64,000 bases of DNA from positions 62,001 to 126,000 of the forward strand of contig JADJTR010000005.1 of assembly GCA_016711085.1 (NCBI GenBank), given 5' to 3'. The position numbers were made by a program, and so were the translations under genes. Below the pieces are notes generated by a model that did not search any database, was not told where the DNA came from, and was given only the letters and a program-made list of their open reading frames with translations. The DNA is from Phyllobacteriaceae bacterium. GTDB taxonomy: Bacteria; Pseudomonadota; Alphaproteobacteria; Rhizobiales; Rhizobiaceae. Below are positions 18,061 to 29,050 of the stretch, one piece after another. Positions within the stretch are counted from its first letter, which is position 1. Every line of letters begins with the position of its first letter.

Positions 18061-19011
18061 ATGCATCCCGCTTTTTCCGTCATCTTCTTCACCACTGCGT
18101 CCGGCGCCGGCTATGGCCTGCTCGCGCTGCTCGCACTTTTCGGCGTCACCGGCCTGCTGCCGCTCGACACCTTGCTCGGCTTCGTCGCCTTCGCGCTCTC
18201 GCTCGGCCTGATCGGCGCGGGGTTGCTGTCGTCGATGCTGCATCTCGGCCATCCCGAGCGCTTCCTGCATGCCTTGACGCAGTGGCGCACGTCCTGGTTG
18301 GCGCGCGAAGGCGTCATCGCCATCGCCACATTCGTGCCTGCCGGCCTGTTTGGCATCGGCTGGGTGTTCTTCAATTCGGCCAGCGGCCTGTTCGCCTGGA
18401 TGGCGGCGCTCGCGGCCGTTATGGCCGCGACGACGGTGTTCATGACCTCGATGATCTACGCGAGCCTGAAACCCATCCGCCAATGGCACAACGGCTTCGT
18501 GCCGCCCGCCTATCTGGTGCTCGGCGCCATGACCGGCGCGGTGCTTCTGGTGCTGGTGTCAAGCCTGTTCGGCGTCTTCAATCCGGTTTTCGCCCTGCTC
18601 GCCCTGGCCCTGCTCGCCGCCGGCTGGGTGCTGAAGGCGGCCTATTGGCGGCATATCGATTCGTCGCGCAGCCAGTCGACCCTCGGCACGGCGACCGGCC
18701 TCGACAAGTTCGGCGAGGTGCGGCTGCTCGAAATGCCGCACACGGAAGAAAACTTCCTCATGCGCGAAATGGGTTTCCAGGTCGCACGCAAGCATGCGGC
18801 CAAACTGCGCCTGATCGTTCATGCGGCGCTGTTCCTAGTGCCGCTCGCCGTGATGGCGCTGCTATTGTGGCTGCCGCTTGGCCCGGTCGCGATTTTCTTC
18901 GTCGCGCTCGCCGCCGCCGGCTCGACCGTGCTTGGCGTGGTCACCGAACGCTGGCTGTTCTTCGGCGAGGCGACCCATACCTCGATGCTGTATTACGGTC
19001 GGACGATGTGA
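18061..19011 (+). CDS. soeC: Sulfite dehydrogenase membrane anchor SoeC
   Basis: 316 residues, DmsC/NrfD-like, with about eight hydrophobic segments, starting MHPAFSVIFFTTASGAGYGLLALLAL. Motifs include HLGHPERFLHALTQWRTSWLAREG, typical of DmsC family anchors. It binds the SoeAB complex on the cytoplasmic face and hands electrons to the quinone pool. A terminator follows. Confidence 0.93.
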   Translation: MHPAFSVIFFTTASGAGYGLLALLALFGVTGLLPLDTLLGFVAFALSLGLIGAGLLSSMLHLGHPERFLHALTQWRTSWLAREGVIAIATFVPAGLFGIGWVFFNSASGLFAWMAALAAVMAATTVFMTSMIYASLKPIRQWHNGFVPPAYLVLGAMTGAVLLVLVSSLFGVFNPVFALLALALLAAGWVLKAAYWRHIDSSRSQSTLGTATGLDKFGEVRLLEMPHTEENFLMREMGFQVARKHAAKLRLIVHAALFLVPLAVMALLLWLPLGPVAIFFVALAAAGSTVLGVVTERWLFFGEATHTSMLYYGRTM

Positions 19012-19041
19012 TCCGGCCGGCCGGCTGACCTCCGGCAAAGC

Positions 19042-19076
19042 AAAACGGGCGGCGCTGATGGCGCCGCCCGCTTTTC
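19042..19076. terminator. Bidirectional terminator between soeC and tusA
   Basis: Perfect 10-bp stem CGGGCGGCGC / GCGCCGCCCG with loop TGATG, followed by CTTTTC on the plus strand and preceded by AAAA, which gives a T run on the minus strand. It can end both the soeABC and dsrE2-tusA transcripts, which converge here. Confidence 0.8.
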
Positions 19077-19098
19077 ATTCGAAACCCGCAATCGCGGC

Positions 19099-19323
19099 TC
19101 AGGCCGCCTTGATCAGGAAGCGGTAGACGCCGCCATTGACCGAGTGTTCGACCATCGGATTGCCGGTGGTCTTGCAGAAGGCGTCGAAATCGGCGGCCGA
19201 GCCCGGATCGGTGGCGAGCACCTCAAGCATCGCGCCGGACTTCATGTCCTTCAGCGCCTTCTTGGCGCGCAGGATCGGAAGCGGGCAGTTCAGTCCTTTT
19301 GCGTCGACGGTGACGTCAGCCAT
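19099..19323 (-). CDS. tusA: TusA-family sulfur carrier protein
   Basis: 74 residues with the CPxP motif LNCPLPILRAKKAL (Cys13), the sulfur-carrying residue, and the small two-layer fold ending in VYRFLIK. TusA accepts persulfide sulfur and passes it to DsrE-type proteins. It lies 81 bases downstream of dsrE2, and tusA-dsrE2 pairing is a hallmark of dsr- or hdr-containing sulfur oxidisers. Confidence 0.93.
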   Translation of the reverse strand: MADVTVDAKGLNCPLPILRAKKALKDMKSGAMLEVLATDPGSAADFDAFCKTTGNPMVEHSVNGGVYRFLIKAA

Positions 19324-19404
19324 GTGCGTTCCTCCGGGTATGGCGTTGATCGGTCAAGGCGGCGGAGGCGCGGTGCGCGCCTCCGAAAAGTCGGTCGTCG
19401 GCGA

Positions 19405-19898
19405 TCAGATGTAGAGATTGATGTCCGACTGCAGCGCGTTCTGCATGTAGGTGGCCGCGCCGCCGATGGTGATGCCGTCGATGAGGTCTTCCTTCTTGTA
19501 CTCGAACAGGTCGAGCGTCATCTGGCAGGCGATCATCTTGACGTCGGATTCGACCGCCGCCTCGCGCAGTTCCTCGATCGAGGCCACGCCCTTCTTCTTG
19601 ATGAGGTTCTTCATCATCACGGTCGCGGCGGCATCGACGCCGGGGATCATGTTGACGATGTTGGGCATCGGCATGTGCATGCCCATGAACGGCATTTCCA
19701 TGGCGGCGTTGCCGAGCGGCGAAACCTGCAGATTGAGCTTCTTCTTCAGAAGCGTCAGGCCGTAAAAGTGAAGAACAGCGTCACGTCGACGCCCATCGCC
19801 GCGGCCGTGGTGGCCAGGATGAAGGGAGGATACGCCCAGTCGAGCGTGCCCTTGGTGACGATGATTGACATGCTCTTGTTATTGACAGGTGCGTTCAT
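19405..19898 (-). CDS. dsrE2: DsrE2 sulfurtransferase, frameshifted
   Basis: Start ATG at 19898 (MNAPVNNKSMSIIVTKGTLD) leads into a hydrophobic PPFILATTAAAMGVDVTLFF segment, then the frame is lost near 19768 where ACTTTTACGG lacks one T relative to the continuing frame. The remainder carries PNIVNMIPGVDAAATVMMK and the conserved Cys in MIACQMTLDLF. Restored length is about 164 residues. DsrE2 is a probably membrane-associated sulfur acceptor partnering TusA. The homopolymer lesion suggests a sequencing error rather than gene loss. Confidence 0.85.
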
Positions 19899-19942
19899 TT
19901 CCCTACCCTTTCGCTGCGAAGTCGGCGCTTCGTAATTTTTAT

Positions 19943-19962
19943 GTATTCAAAAGTTTGAATAC
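19943..19962. promoter_or_regulatory. Operator ATTC-N8-GAAT upstream of dsrE2-tusA
   Basis: A 20-bp inverted repeat (GTATTCAAA-AG-TTTGAATAC) centred 54 bases upstream of the dsrE2 start. The inner ATTC-N8-GAAT exactly matches the recognition pattern known for persulfide-sensing ArsR-family repressors (SqrR, BigR, YgaV, SoxR of Paracoccus). The repeat is seen directly; the regulator is inferred, and none is encoded in this window. Confidence 0.7.
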
Positions 19963-19994
19963 CAACAAAGTGCAAAAGTCAAGAACGCGTTAGT

Positions 19995-21296
19995 GCGAAC
20001 TCCGCCCCCCCCCGCCCCCCCCCCGGCCCCGCGGGCCGGGCGGCCGCCCCGGGGGGCGGGCGGGGGCCCCCCCCCCCCGCGGGCGGGGGGGGCCCCCCGG
20101 CGGCCGGCGCCCGGCCCCGCCCCCCGGGCCGAGGCGGGGGGGGGCGCGGGGGGGGGGGGGAGAGCGGCGCGGGGCGGAGGACGGATTTTTAAACCTACCC
20201 CCGCCCCGGCAGGGAAAGGCGGGGCGGGCCCCCCCCCCCCCGCCCGCCCCCCCCCCGGCCCCCCCCGCCCGCGGGCCCGCCCCGGGGGGGGCGGCGGCGG
20301 CCCCGGCCCCCGGGGCGGGGGCGGGCGGCGGCGCGGCCGCCGCCGCCCCCGGCCCGGGGGGAGGGGCGGGGCCCCCCCCCCACCCGACCCGAGCCCCGCG
20401 CCGAGCCGAGAGACAAGCCGCCCGCCGGCGCCACCGCGGCGCCCCCGCCCCCCCGGCGCCCCGGGGCGGGGCCCCGGCCCGCGCGGGATGGGGAATTTTG
20501 ACCCCTTCCCGGGCCCCCCCGCCCCCCCCGGGCCCGCGCCGCCCGCCGGAAGAAAACGGGGGGCGGGGCCCCGGCCGGCGCGGGGGCGCGGGGCGGCCCC
20601 CCCGCGGCCGCGCCCCGCCCGGCCGCCGGGGGCGGGGGGGGGGGGCCGCCGCGCCGGGGACCGGGCGCGCCCCGGGGCGCCGCGGGGAAACCCCCCGGGC
20701 GCCCCCGCGGGGCGGGGAGGGAGAACCCCCCCCCGCCCGGCCGGGGGGCCGGCGGCCGCCCGGCGCCGAAACCCCGCCGGACCGGGCGGGGCGGGCCCGC
20801 GGGCCCCGCCCGGGCCGCGGGCGGGGCGGCCCCGGCACCGGGCCCGGCGCCGCCCGCCCGCCCCCGCCCGCCCCGCGCCCCCCCCCCCCCCCCCCGCCCG
20901 CCAACAGGGGGCGCCGACGGGCCGGCGCCCCCCGGGGGGGGGCGGCCCCCCCGCCGGGGGTGGAAGCCGTCCCGGCGGGGGGGGCCGGGGCCCGCCACCC
21001 CGCCCCGGGAGGGGCCCCCCCGCCGGGCACGGCCCCCCCCCCCGGGGGGCCCCGGGCGGGGGCCCGCCGGGGCGCCCCCCGGCGCCGGGGGCAAAACCCC
21101 CCCCCCCGACCCCGCGGACGGAGGGCGCCGGGCCGGGCGGCGCCGCGCCGGCCCTCACCGCCCCGGCCCCCGCCGGCGCCGGGCAGAGGACCGGGGGGGG
21201 GCGGGGGGGGGGCGGGCGGGGGGCGGGGCGGGGGGGGGCGCCGCGGGCGCGCCCCGCGCCAAAAGGGGCCCGGGGACGGGCGGGGGGGGGGGGGGC
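19995..21296. other. G/C-only homopolymer block of about 1.3 kb, probable artefact
   Basis: Nearly every base is G or C, in long homopolymer runs, with no codon structure; long frames are open on both strands only because stop codons need A and T. It abuts the hairpin terminator of the dsr operon on one side and the dsrE2 upstream region on the other. No gene is credited here. The true length and content of this gap are unknown. Confidence 0.88.
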
Positions 21297-21320
21297 CAAA
21301 CGGCGCCGAAGCGCCGTTTG
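21297..21320 (-). terminator. UUCG-loop hairpin ending the dsr operon
   Basis: On the minus strand a perfect 10-bp stem (CAAACGGCGC / GCGCCGTTTG) is closed by a TTCG tetraloop, an exceptionally stable form. It lies 30 bases past the stop of the last dsr gene. The sequence just beyond is lost in the corrupted block, so a T tract cannot be confirmed. Confidence 0.65.
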
Positions 21321-21349
21321 TTTCCTGCTGCAAAGCCGTTTGATGGCGA

Positions 21350-21688
21350 TCAGTAGCCGCCCTTGCGCCGGCTCTCCGGCAGGCCGGCGATGCGGCCGCC
21401 CTGCTTGGACGGATCGAGCGGGAACAGTTCGTAGAGATCGCGCTGCGCCAGTTCGCGGCCCCAACGCTCCGACATCGCCTTGATGATGTTGCGCGTGTTC
21501 GGCAGATTGCCGCCATTGTCGAAGAACTCCTCGCGCAGATAGGCGATGAGGTCCATGTGCTCCTGGCCGAGTTCGATGCCGTCAGCCGCCGCCATGACCC
21601 GCGCCAGATCCTCCGACCAGTCTTCCTGGTCAACGAGGTAACCGCTTGCCGTCGTTTCGATTTCCCTGCCCTCGAAGGTGATCGCCAT
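21350..21688 (-). CDS. DsrC/TusE family protein lacking all cysteines
   Basis: 112 residues aligning with DsrC throughout (ITFEGREIETTASGYLVDQEDWSEDLA, DLIAYLREEFFDNGG, WGRELAQRDLYELFPLDPSKQGGRIAGLPE). The flexible C-terminal arm that in DsrC carries two redox cysteines here reads GGRIAGLPESRRKGGY, and no Cys occurs anywhere. It therefore cannot carry sulfur or form the DsrC trisulfide. Such DsrC-like proteins are thought to be regulatory or structural (RspA-type), but its job is not known. It is the last gene of the dsr operon, 3 bases after dsrN. Confidence 0.85.
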   Translation of the reverse strand: MAITFEGREIETTASGYLVDQEDWSEDLARVMAAADGIELGQEHMDLIAYLREEFFDNGGNLPNTRNIIKAMSERWGRELAQRDLYELFPLDPSKQGGRIAGLPESRRKGGY

Positions 21689-21691
21689 GAT

Positions 21692-23059
21692 CTATCTCCC
21701 GGTTTTTCTGATGCCGGCGCCGCCGGCGGTTCGGTTAAGCTTTTCCCGTCGCACCGTGTCGACGAAATCATGCGCCCAATGGCATTTCGATGTGTCGCGA
21801 AAATGGGCGAATGACGCGACGACATTGCCGGCGACGATGCCGTCGTGGCTGCCGTCGATGCCGTCGCCGCGCCGCACCCGCCAGGCGAAACGCACGCCCG
21901 GATCGAGATTTTCCAGCCGCGCATAGTGGAATTCGTGCGCCGGCACGGTGGCCGCCGCCGGCTCGCGATTTTCCGCAAGCACGACCAGGCCCCTGCCCTG
22001 CGGCCGGTCCCGCATGACCGCTTCGGCGGCGATCGCGCCGACCATGGCGCCTGATTCGCCGTTGAATGCGATCGACCGCGACAAATACATCAACCCGCCG
22101 CACTCCGCGTGGACCGGCATGCCGCCCGCCGCGGCTTTCGCGATGTCGGCGCGAAGGGATTTGTTGGCCGATAGCGCAGCAATATGCGTTTCGGGAAAGC
22201 CGCCGCCGATGAACAGGCCGTCGACATCGGGCAAGCGAGCGTCGCGGAGCGGCGAAAACGGCACGATGGTCGCGCCAAGCCTTTCCAGCGTTTCCAGATC
22301 GTCGCGGTAATAGAAGCAGAACGCCTCGTCCATGGCGACGCCGATGCGGAGGTCGGCGGCGATGCGGCGGCGTTCGGCGGCGACCGGCGCGATCGGCCGC
22401 GCCGCGCCGGCAAGCGCGATCAGCCCGTCGACATCGACATGCGCCTCGATCATGTCGCGGATGGCGGCGATGCGGGCATCCGGCCCATCGGCGTCGCCGG
22501 GCGTCGTCAGGCCGAGATGGCGCTCCTTGACGATCGCCGCCGGCGCGCGCGGAAGCGCGCCGAAGACCGGCAGGCCGGTGTAATCGTCGACGGCCGCGCG
22601 CAGCTTCTCTTCCTGGCGCGGCGTCGCCACCTGATTGAGGATGACACCGGCGATCTCGATCTCCGGATCGAACAATTTGTAGCCCATCAGCAGCGGCGCG
22701 ACGCCGCGCGTCATGCCGGTCGTGTCGATGACCAGCACAACCGGCGCATCGAGCAGCCGGGCCAGCGCCGCGCTGGAATCGGCACCCTTGCGGTCGACGC
22801 CGTCGAACAGGCCCTTGTTGCCTTCGATCAGATTGACGCCGGCGCGGCTCTGGCGGCTGGCGAACAGGGCGCGGATTTCGTCCGGCGTCTGCGTGTTGAA
22901 ATCGAGATTGTAGGCCGGCCGGCCCGAGGCGCGCGTCAGCCACAGCGGATCGATGTAGTCGGGACCTTTCTTGAAGGTCTAAAGCGCCGCCGCCAAGCCG
23001 ATCGACAGCGTCGTCTTGCCGGAGGATTTATGCGCCGCGGAGATGAACAGACGGCTCAT
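21692..23059 (-). pseudogene. dsrN: DsrN (CobB/CbiA-like siroheme amidase) with in-frame amber codon
   Basis: The frame starts at ATG 23059 with the P-loop AAHKSSGKTTLSIGLAAAL, meets TAG at 22979-22981 (codon 27), and resumes in frame with TFKKGPDYIDPLWL, on through LIEGNKGLFDG, VVLVIDTTGMTRGVAP and a C-terminal glutamine amidotransferase domain (ECGGLMYL, GIVAGNVVASFAHFRD) to 21692. Relatives have about eight more residues between AAL and the FKKGPDY motif, so a short deletion accompanies the stop. DsrN is thought to convert siroheme to its amide for DsrAB. A consensus error is at least as likely as gene loss. Confidence 0.8.
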
Positions 23060-23067
23060 GGCGTTTC

Positions 23068-24266
23068 TCAGCCGGCCGCGTCGCCGGCCGGCGCGTCCTC
23101 GATCGGCAGGATCGGCAGCAGCTTGACGCCGATCAGCGTGATCAGCGCGGCGAAACCCCAGCCGCCAAGGCCGAGCAGAAGTTCAGGCACGGTGGGAAAA
23201 TAGTGCTGCACGACGCCGTCGCCGAACGACGAGGACACGACCGAACCGGGGAAAAGCTGCAACGGATAGGCCTGGCCGCCGATGACGATGACATAGATCG
23301 CGGCGAGGCCGCCGAGCACCACCAGCGTCGAGGCGATGCCGATCAGCAACGGCCGCTGGTTGATCGACGGCGAATAGACCATGAGGATCGGCACCAGGCT
23401 GCCGAGGACGACATAACCGCCCCAGAACATCAGCGGGTAGATGCCGCCGTCGATGAGCAGGAATCGCTCCACGTCGATACGCGCCGCCGAATAGATGTTG
23501 GTCACATGCAGGAGGATGGTGAAATAGAGCGTGGTGGCGACGAAGATGCCGAGCAGCTTGGCGAGGCGCTGCACCAATTCGCCGCCAAGTGCACGCTCGC
23601 AGCCGATATCGAGCAGGATGCGCGTCGTGATGTAAATGGCGAGGCCGAGCGACAACGACATGGCGATGAACAGGGGCGCCATCATCGCCGCGTTGAAGGC
23701 AGTGCGCGCCACCAGCCAGCCGAAGATCGAGCCGGTGCCGGTGGTGAGGATCAGCCGCCACAGAAACGCGGCGGTGCCGACTGTGCCGGTCCAGCCGACC
23801 CAGCGCTTGGTCATCTGGACGATCAGATAGGCGCCGACGAGGACGAGGAAGCCGGTGTAGAGGAAGATGTTCCAGGCGAAGATCGATTTGAAATTGTAGG
23901 ACGTCATCGCCACGGTCAGCCGGTCCGGCCGTCCGAGATCGAGCACCAGAACCGACAGTCCCGCCGACCAGCAGCGCGATGGACATCAGGCCGGACAGAC
24001 GCGCCTTCGGCTTGTAGGTGAGCTTGCCGAACACCGAGGCGAGCGAGGCCATGTTGAGAATGCCGGACGCCGCCACGATCAGGAATATCGCAAACACATG
24101 CGGCAGCCCCCAGACAACGCCGTTCGACATGCCGGTGACGACGTGGCCGTGGTGCTCCATGTACCAGGCCGAGCCGAGGCCGACCGCGAACAGCGCGGCC
24201 ATGGCGGCCAGGAAGGCGTAAAAAGAAGGGCCGGCCCTCGGCTTCGCGATAAACAATGTGCGCCAT
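23068..24266 (-). CDS. dsrP: DsrP, NrfD-like quinone-interacting membrane subunit, two frameshifts
   Basis: Expected N-terminus MAHIVYREAEGRP begins at 24266; the frame shifts within the first 20 codons at a T homopolymer (near 24224), runs through MEHHGHVVTGMSNGVVWGLPHVFAIFLIVAASGILN, and shifts again near 23950 to enter LDLGRPDRLTVAMTSYNFKSIFAWNIFLY, continuing to the stop at 23068. Together they give a protein of about 400 residues with roughly ten membrane helices, the normal DsrP form. DsrP couples the periplasmic DsrJO module to quinone. Both lesions look like single-base errors. Confidence 0.88.
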
Positions 24267-24277
24267 GTCCCGCCCCC

Positions 24278-25054
24278 TCACAAATTGACGTAGTGGACGC
24301 CGGGATCGACGCCGAGATCGGCGCGGATCTGCGTGGCGGAGAGTTCGGCGACACGCTTGGCGATATCGGAATTCGGGTCGTTGAGATCGCCGAACATCAT
24401 CGCCCCGCCGCCCGTCGCCGCGCAGGATTCGACGCAGGCCGGGATTTGCCCGGCGTCGACGCGGTGGACGCACATGGTGCAGGATTCCACCGTGCCCATG
24501 CCGCGCGGCGCATGCGGCTTCTGGTCTTCCAGCGCCTCGTGGATGAAGGAGCGCGCCTTGTAAGGGCACGCCATCATGCAATAGCGGCAGCCGATGCACA
24601 GGTGCTTGTCGACCAGCACGATGCCGTCGGCGCGCTTGAACGAGGCGCCGGTCGGGCAGACATCGGTGCACGGCGCCGAGGCGCAATGCTGGCACATCAC
24701 CGGCAGCGATTTGGACGCGCCGGATTTCGGATCGGTCAGCGTCACCTTGCGGATCCATTGCGCATCGGTGGCGAGGTTTTTCGGCTCGGCCCAGCCGTTT
24801 TCGGTGCGGCAGGCGGTGACGCAGGCGTCGCAGCCGTCGCCGCATTTCGCCACGTCGATCAACATGCCCCAGCGGGCTTTCGCGTTGAGCGCGGCCTGCG
24901 GCGCAGCTTCGGCCTCGCCGAACGCCATCAGCGTCACGGTCGACGTCAGCGCCACGGTGGTGAATGCGCCGCCGGATTTGAGGAAGGCGCGGCGGCCGGC
25001 GTCGATGCCGGGCTCGGACGTCTTGCAGGAGCAGGAACCGGTTCCGCAGCTCAT
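24278..25054 (-). CDS. dsrO: DsrO, periplasmic iron-sulfur subunit
   Basis: 258 residues. A twin-arginine signal (GRRAFLKSGGAF, about residues 20-31, then a hydrophobic stretch ending AEAAP) directs export. Four ferredoxin-type Cys clusters follow: CGDGCDACVTACR, CQHCASAPCTDVCP, CIGCRYCMMACPYKAR and CTMCVHRV with CVESC. Part of the DsrMKJOP transmembrane complex. The ATG at 25054 overlaps dsrJ by four bases. Confidence 0.95.
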   Translation of the reverse strand: MSCGTGSCSCKTSEPGIDAGRRAFLKSGGAFTTVALTSTVTLMAFGEAEAAPQAALNAKARWGMLIDVAKCGDGCDACVTACRTENGWAEPKNLATDAQWIRKVTLTDPKSGASKSLPVMCQHCASAPCTDVCPTGASFKRADGIVLVDKHLCIGCRYCMMACPYKARSFIHEALEDQKPHAPRGMGTVESCTMCVHRVDAGQIPACVESCAATGGGAMMFGDLNDPNSDIAKRVAELSATQIRADLGVDPGVHYVNL

Positions 25055-25515
25055 TGCGCCGCTCCCTTCAGATAGGCCGAAAGCGCGGCGACATCGGCGT
25101 CGTGCGGATTGTCGAGAAAAGCGGCGCCGGTCTTTTCCGGCCGCGACGCATGGCACTCGAAACAATCGACCTTGACCGCCGCGTAATCATGGCACGAGCG
25201 GCAGAAATGCTTCGGATCCGAGACCTTCACCGCCTGACCGTCGGCGCCCGGCACGGCATGGCAGGTGACGCACTCCTTCAGGCTGAACTCCGGCGTGCGA
25301 TCGCCGTCATGCACCGTCATGTCGCGCTTGTGTTTAAACATCGTCATGTGGTTGCGGCGCATGAATTCCGGCTCGCGAACGCATTGCGTGCCGGCCGCGG
25401 CCTTCGGCACCTCGGGAAGCGGCGCGTCGCCGGCGCTTGCCGGCGCGAGCGCGACGAAAGCCGCGATCGCGGCCGCCGCCGCCAGCTTCAGGAATGTCCA
25501 CGCCGCGCGCGTCAT
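25051..25515 (-). CDS. dsrJ: DsrJ, periplasmic triheme cytochrome c
   Basis: 154 residues with an N-terminal signal segment (LAAAAAIAAFVALAPASAG) and three CxxCH heme sites: CVTCH, CRSCH and CFECH. Cys45 (in GTQCVREPEF) occupies the place of the unusual heme-ligating Cys46 of Allochromatium DsrJ. The protein is the periplasmic redox face of DsrMKJOP. The ATG at 25515 lies 8 bases after the dsrL stop. Confidence 0.93.
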   Translation of the reverse strand: MTRAAWTFLKLAAAAAIAAFVALAPASAGDAPLPEVPKAAAGTQCVREPEFMRRNHMTMFKHKRDMTVHDGDRTPEFSLKECVTCHAVPGADGQAVKVSDPKHFCRSCHDYAAVKVDCFECHASRPEKTGAAFLDNPHDADVAALSAYLKGAAQ

Positions 25516-25522
25516 CGGCCGG

Positions 25523-27476
25523 TTACTCCCCGAGACCCATCTGGATGTAGCCGGTCGGGCAGACATCGGCGCAGATGTGGCAGCCGACGCATTTGGTGTA
25601 GTCGGTCTCCACATAGCGGCCGAGCGCCCGTTCCTTCTTCGGCACGCGCGCCACCGCCGTCTGCGGGCAGTAGATGACGCAATTGTCGCATTCGAAGCAC
25701 ATGCCGCAGCTCATGCAGCGCTCGCCTTCCTTGCGCGCCTGCTCTTCCGAAAATGCGACGATGCGCTCCTCGAAATCGCCGATGACGTTTTGCGAGTCGA
25801 CATGGCGCTCATGGCGGCGGTTGCGGGCGACGAAGGGGAAGTGGCCCTTGTAGAGCAGCTCATGCGAGATGATCTGCGCCGCCGAACGGTCCTCGAAATT
25901 GTGCACGGCGTATTTCGCGTCGGCGGTGCCGCGGATCTGGCCGCCTTCGTACTTGACCGGATCGAGATTGCGCTGGTGCAGTTCCTCCAGCAGGTTGAAC
26001 TGGTGCACGTCGACCTTCGGGCGCTTTTCGATTTCGCGGCCCTTGAGATACACGCCGATGGTCTCGGCGGCGACGCGGCCATGGCCGATGGCCGTGGTCA
26101 GCAGATGCGGGCGGATGACGTCGCCGCCGGCGAAATGCTTGTCCTTGCCCTTGACCTTGTAGCCGGTTTCGACCGCGATGAAGCCCTTGCCGTTGTCGAG
26201 GCCGGCGAGGCCCTCGGCGAGATCGCCCATCTGGCCGATGGCCGAGACGATGATGTCGCATTCGATGACGAATTCGGTGCCCTCGCGCGCGATCGGCTGC
26301 ATGCCTTTCATGTCGCACTCGACCATCTTCAGCCCGGTCGCCTTGCCGGAAGCGTCGCGGATGACCTCGACCGGCATGACGCCGCCGCGGATGTCGACGC
26401 CCTCGCGCAGCGCATCCTCGCGCTCGCGTTCGGCCGCCGTCATCTTCTCGATCGGGAAGAGCGAGGTCAGCGTCGCCGACACACCCTCGCGCCGCAGCGC
26501 GCCCGAGACGTCGTGCGCGGTGTAGCCGAGCGTGTCGAACGAGGCGGCATCCTTGTTGGCGGTCGCCGAGATGTGGCCGAGGCGGCGCGCCACCGACGCG
26601 ACGTCGATGGAGGTGTCGCCGCCGCCGACGACGACGACGCGGCGCGCGGTCGGAGTCCATGCGGCCCTTGTTGAAGGCGTCGAGGAACTCGACGCCGGTC
26701 ATGCAGTTCGGCGCGTCGTTGCCCGGAACCGGCAGCGGCCGGCCCTTCTGGGCGCCGACGGCCCAGAAAATCGCGTCGAATTCGTTCTCAAGCTGCTCGA
26801 CCGAGATGTCCCGGCCAACCTTCGTCGACAGGCGCGCCTTGACGCCGATGTCGAGGATGCGCCCGATTTCCTTGTCGAGCATGTCGCGCGGCGTGCGGTA
26901 GCCGGGAATGCCGAAACGCATCATCCCGCCGAGCTTGTCGTGGGCGTCGAACACGGTCACGTCATGGCCGTCGCGGCGCAGGAAGCTGGCTGCGGCGAGG
27001 CCGGCCGGGCCGCCGCCGATGACGGCTATCTTCTTGCCGGTGTCCGCCGCCGGCGCCGGCAGCTTCAGGTCGTGCTCGATGGCCCACTCGCCGACATATT
27101 GCTCGACGCCGTTGATGCCGACGAATTCGTCGACCTCGTTGCGGTTGCAGCCGTCCTCGCACGGCGCCGGACAGACGCGGCCCATCGACGACGGGAACGG
27201 ATTGGCCTCGACCATGCGCTGGAAGGCGTATTCCTGCCACGCCATGCCGGCGACCGGCGGCTTGTCCTGGCCGCGCGCGATGGCGAGCCAGCCACGGATG
27301 TCATGGCCCGACGGGCACGAGCCCTGGCAGGGCGGCGTGCGGTGCACATAGGTCGGGCACTTGTAGGAATGGTCGCCCTGGAAAATCTTCTCCTGCAAAT
27401 CATCCCAGTTCCACATGTTCTCGCCGGATTTGAAGCGGCGGTGGGTGACTTTGGCGGGATTGACGTTCTCGTTCAT
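25523..27476 (-). CDS. dsrL: DsrL, NAD(P)H-linked iron-sulfur flavoprotein, frameshifted
   Basis: The N-terminal half (from 27476) has the glutamate-synthase-small-subunit pattern: Cys clusters CPTYVHRTPPCQGSCP and CPAPCEDGC, then the FAD site IAVIGGGPAGLAAASFL. The frame is lost near 26640-26655, just before the second nucleotide-binding site; the other frame resumes with ARRLGHISATANKDA and ends in a two-cluster ferredoxin domain (CMSCGMCFECDNCVIYCP, CVGCHICADVCP). Total is about 650 residues, normal for DsrL. DsrL binds DsrAB and channels electrons from sulfide oxidation to NAD(P)+. The split is a single-base indel. Confidence 0.92.
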
Positions 27477-27516
27477 GGCTTTCCTCCCGGGGCGCTCGTA
27501 GCCCGGCTGTTGAATT

Positions 27517-29037
<1,521 letters not shown>

Positions 29038-29050
29038 CGCCACTCTCCCG

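Noticed and set aside
19990..21978. Very long open frames on both strands rich in Gly, Pro, Arg and Ala
   Set aside because: They exist because the block lacks A and T and so lacks stop codons; no domain, ribosome-binding site or codon pattern supports them.
22979..22981. Amber codons in dsrN and the pgk fragment as evidence of stop recoding
   Set aside because: Other genes in the window use TAG as an ordinary stop, and a TAA and a TGA are also found in frame elsewhere, so general sequence error or decay explains them better.
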